Positions 55,870-56,011 of a stretch of DNA of 56,011 bases are shown here, one piece after another (position 1 is the first letter of the stretch; every line of letters begins with the position of its first letter). The stretch comes from a virus. The DNA lies in IMG/VR virus record IMGVR_UViG_3300050821_002508, positions 1 to 56,011 of that record, one strand, 5' to 3'. Under the pieces are notes generated by a model. That model worked only from the letters and a program-made list of their open reading frames with translations, did not search any database and was not told where the DNA came from. Position numbers and translations under genes: made by a program.

Positions 55870-56011
55870 GTGAATACGCCACACCTTCCGAGATCGAAGC
55901 GTATTGGGATCGGGTTCCGTGCGGCTCACTCCATCCCGATCCGACATGGCAGCGGTACTTTGTTCAACCGCACATCAAAAGATTTGCCGAATTCTGGAAA
56001 TGGAAAAACAA
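55866..56011 (+). CDS. Class I SAM-dependent methyltransferase (5' part; continues at base 1)
   Basis: The ATG at 55866 overlaps the dehydrogenase stop (ATGA). The frame (MSEYATPSEIEAYWDRVPCG) runs over the end of the unique circle at 55914 and continues in frame at base 3, giving 249 residues in all, ending at 701. Bases 55915-56011 duplicate 1-97. Confidence 0.9.
   Translation, partial: MSEYATPSEIEAYWDRVPCGSLHPDPTWQRYFVQPHIKRFAEFWKWKN
55915..56011. repeat. Direct terminal repeat, right copy
   Basis: Identical to bases 1-97; see the left copy. The unique genome length is therefore 55,914 bp. Confidence 0.95.

Noticed and set aside
1-56011. CRISPR array, diversity-generating retroelement, insertion sequence
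   Set aside because: No spaced repeats, reverse transcriptase, template/variable repeat pair or transposase was found by reading.

Overview
The window is a complete, circularly closed genome of a tailed double-stranded DNA phage. Bases 1-97 are repeated exactly at 55915-56011, so the unique circle is 55,914 bp, and one methyltransferase gene reads in frame across the join. Core phage genes are clear: large terminase, portal, scaffold, major capsid protein, tail adaptor and a large tail protein. Internal virion proteins and fibre/spike proteins are also present. No tape measure, tail tube or sheath gene was seen, so a short-tailed (podovirus-like) virion is the best inference. The host is not stated by the sequence. 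Fibre proteins carrying choice-of-anchor D (ASH) repeats, a GH18 chitinase-like domain and Sec signal peptides suggest a diderm soil or peat bacterium. Acidobacteriota is my guess, from the style of these domains only.

Layout on the circle. (a) Plus strand, 54938 through the join to 7473: a glycan cassette. It holds a nucleotide-sugar dehydrogenase-like protein, a SAM methyltransferase, five glycosyltransferases (two ending in zinc ribbons), a B12-binding/radical SAM enzyme, and two free-standing homing-type endonucleases placed between glycosyltransferases. Most genes overlap by 1-11 bases, so it looks like one operon, started by a promoter at 54899-54926. (b) 7470-8720: a minus-strand zinc/RHH-like protein, a plus-strand HTH regulator, and poorly coding DNA ending in a strong terminator. 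(c) Minus strand, 11661 to 8737: a small early operon with two HELGH metallopeptidase-like proteins and several unknowns. Its intergenic gaps carry a repeated, covarying RNA hairpin just upstream of a near-constant Shine-Dalgarno sequence. (d) 11697-12148: divergent promoters with candidate operators and a structured leader of about 300 nt. (e) Plus strand, 12149 to 25803: about 45 mostly tiny, overlapping genes. They include an ERF annealing protein, a DNA methyltransferase, two HNH proteins, a DnaT-like helper fragment, a VRR-NUC nuclease, many one-zinc-site proteins, a run of small membrane proteins, a Tat-type lipoprotein and a papain-like peptidase. (f) Minus strand, 54899 down to 25813: the late operon, read as packaging, portal, capsid, tail, internal virion proteins, fibres, then holin-like and lysis-associated genes.

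The phage carries ssDNA-annealing and nuclease functions, but I saw no DNA polymerase, replicative helicase, RNA polymerase or integrase, so it probably depends on host replication. The cassette in (a) probably modifies a glycan of the host, virion or phage DNA; which of these cannot be decided from sequence.

Items most worth a second look: the covarying hairpin family in (c), the zinc-ribbon glycosyltransferases in (a), five consecutive fibre-region genes starting with Sec-like signal peptides (27363-35484), the GH18 domain with an altered catalytic motif, the Tat lipoprotein, and a portal gene that looks split in two.
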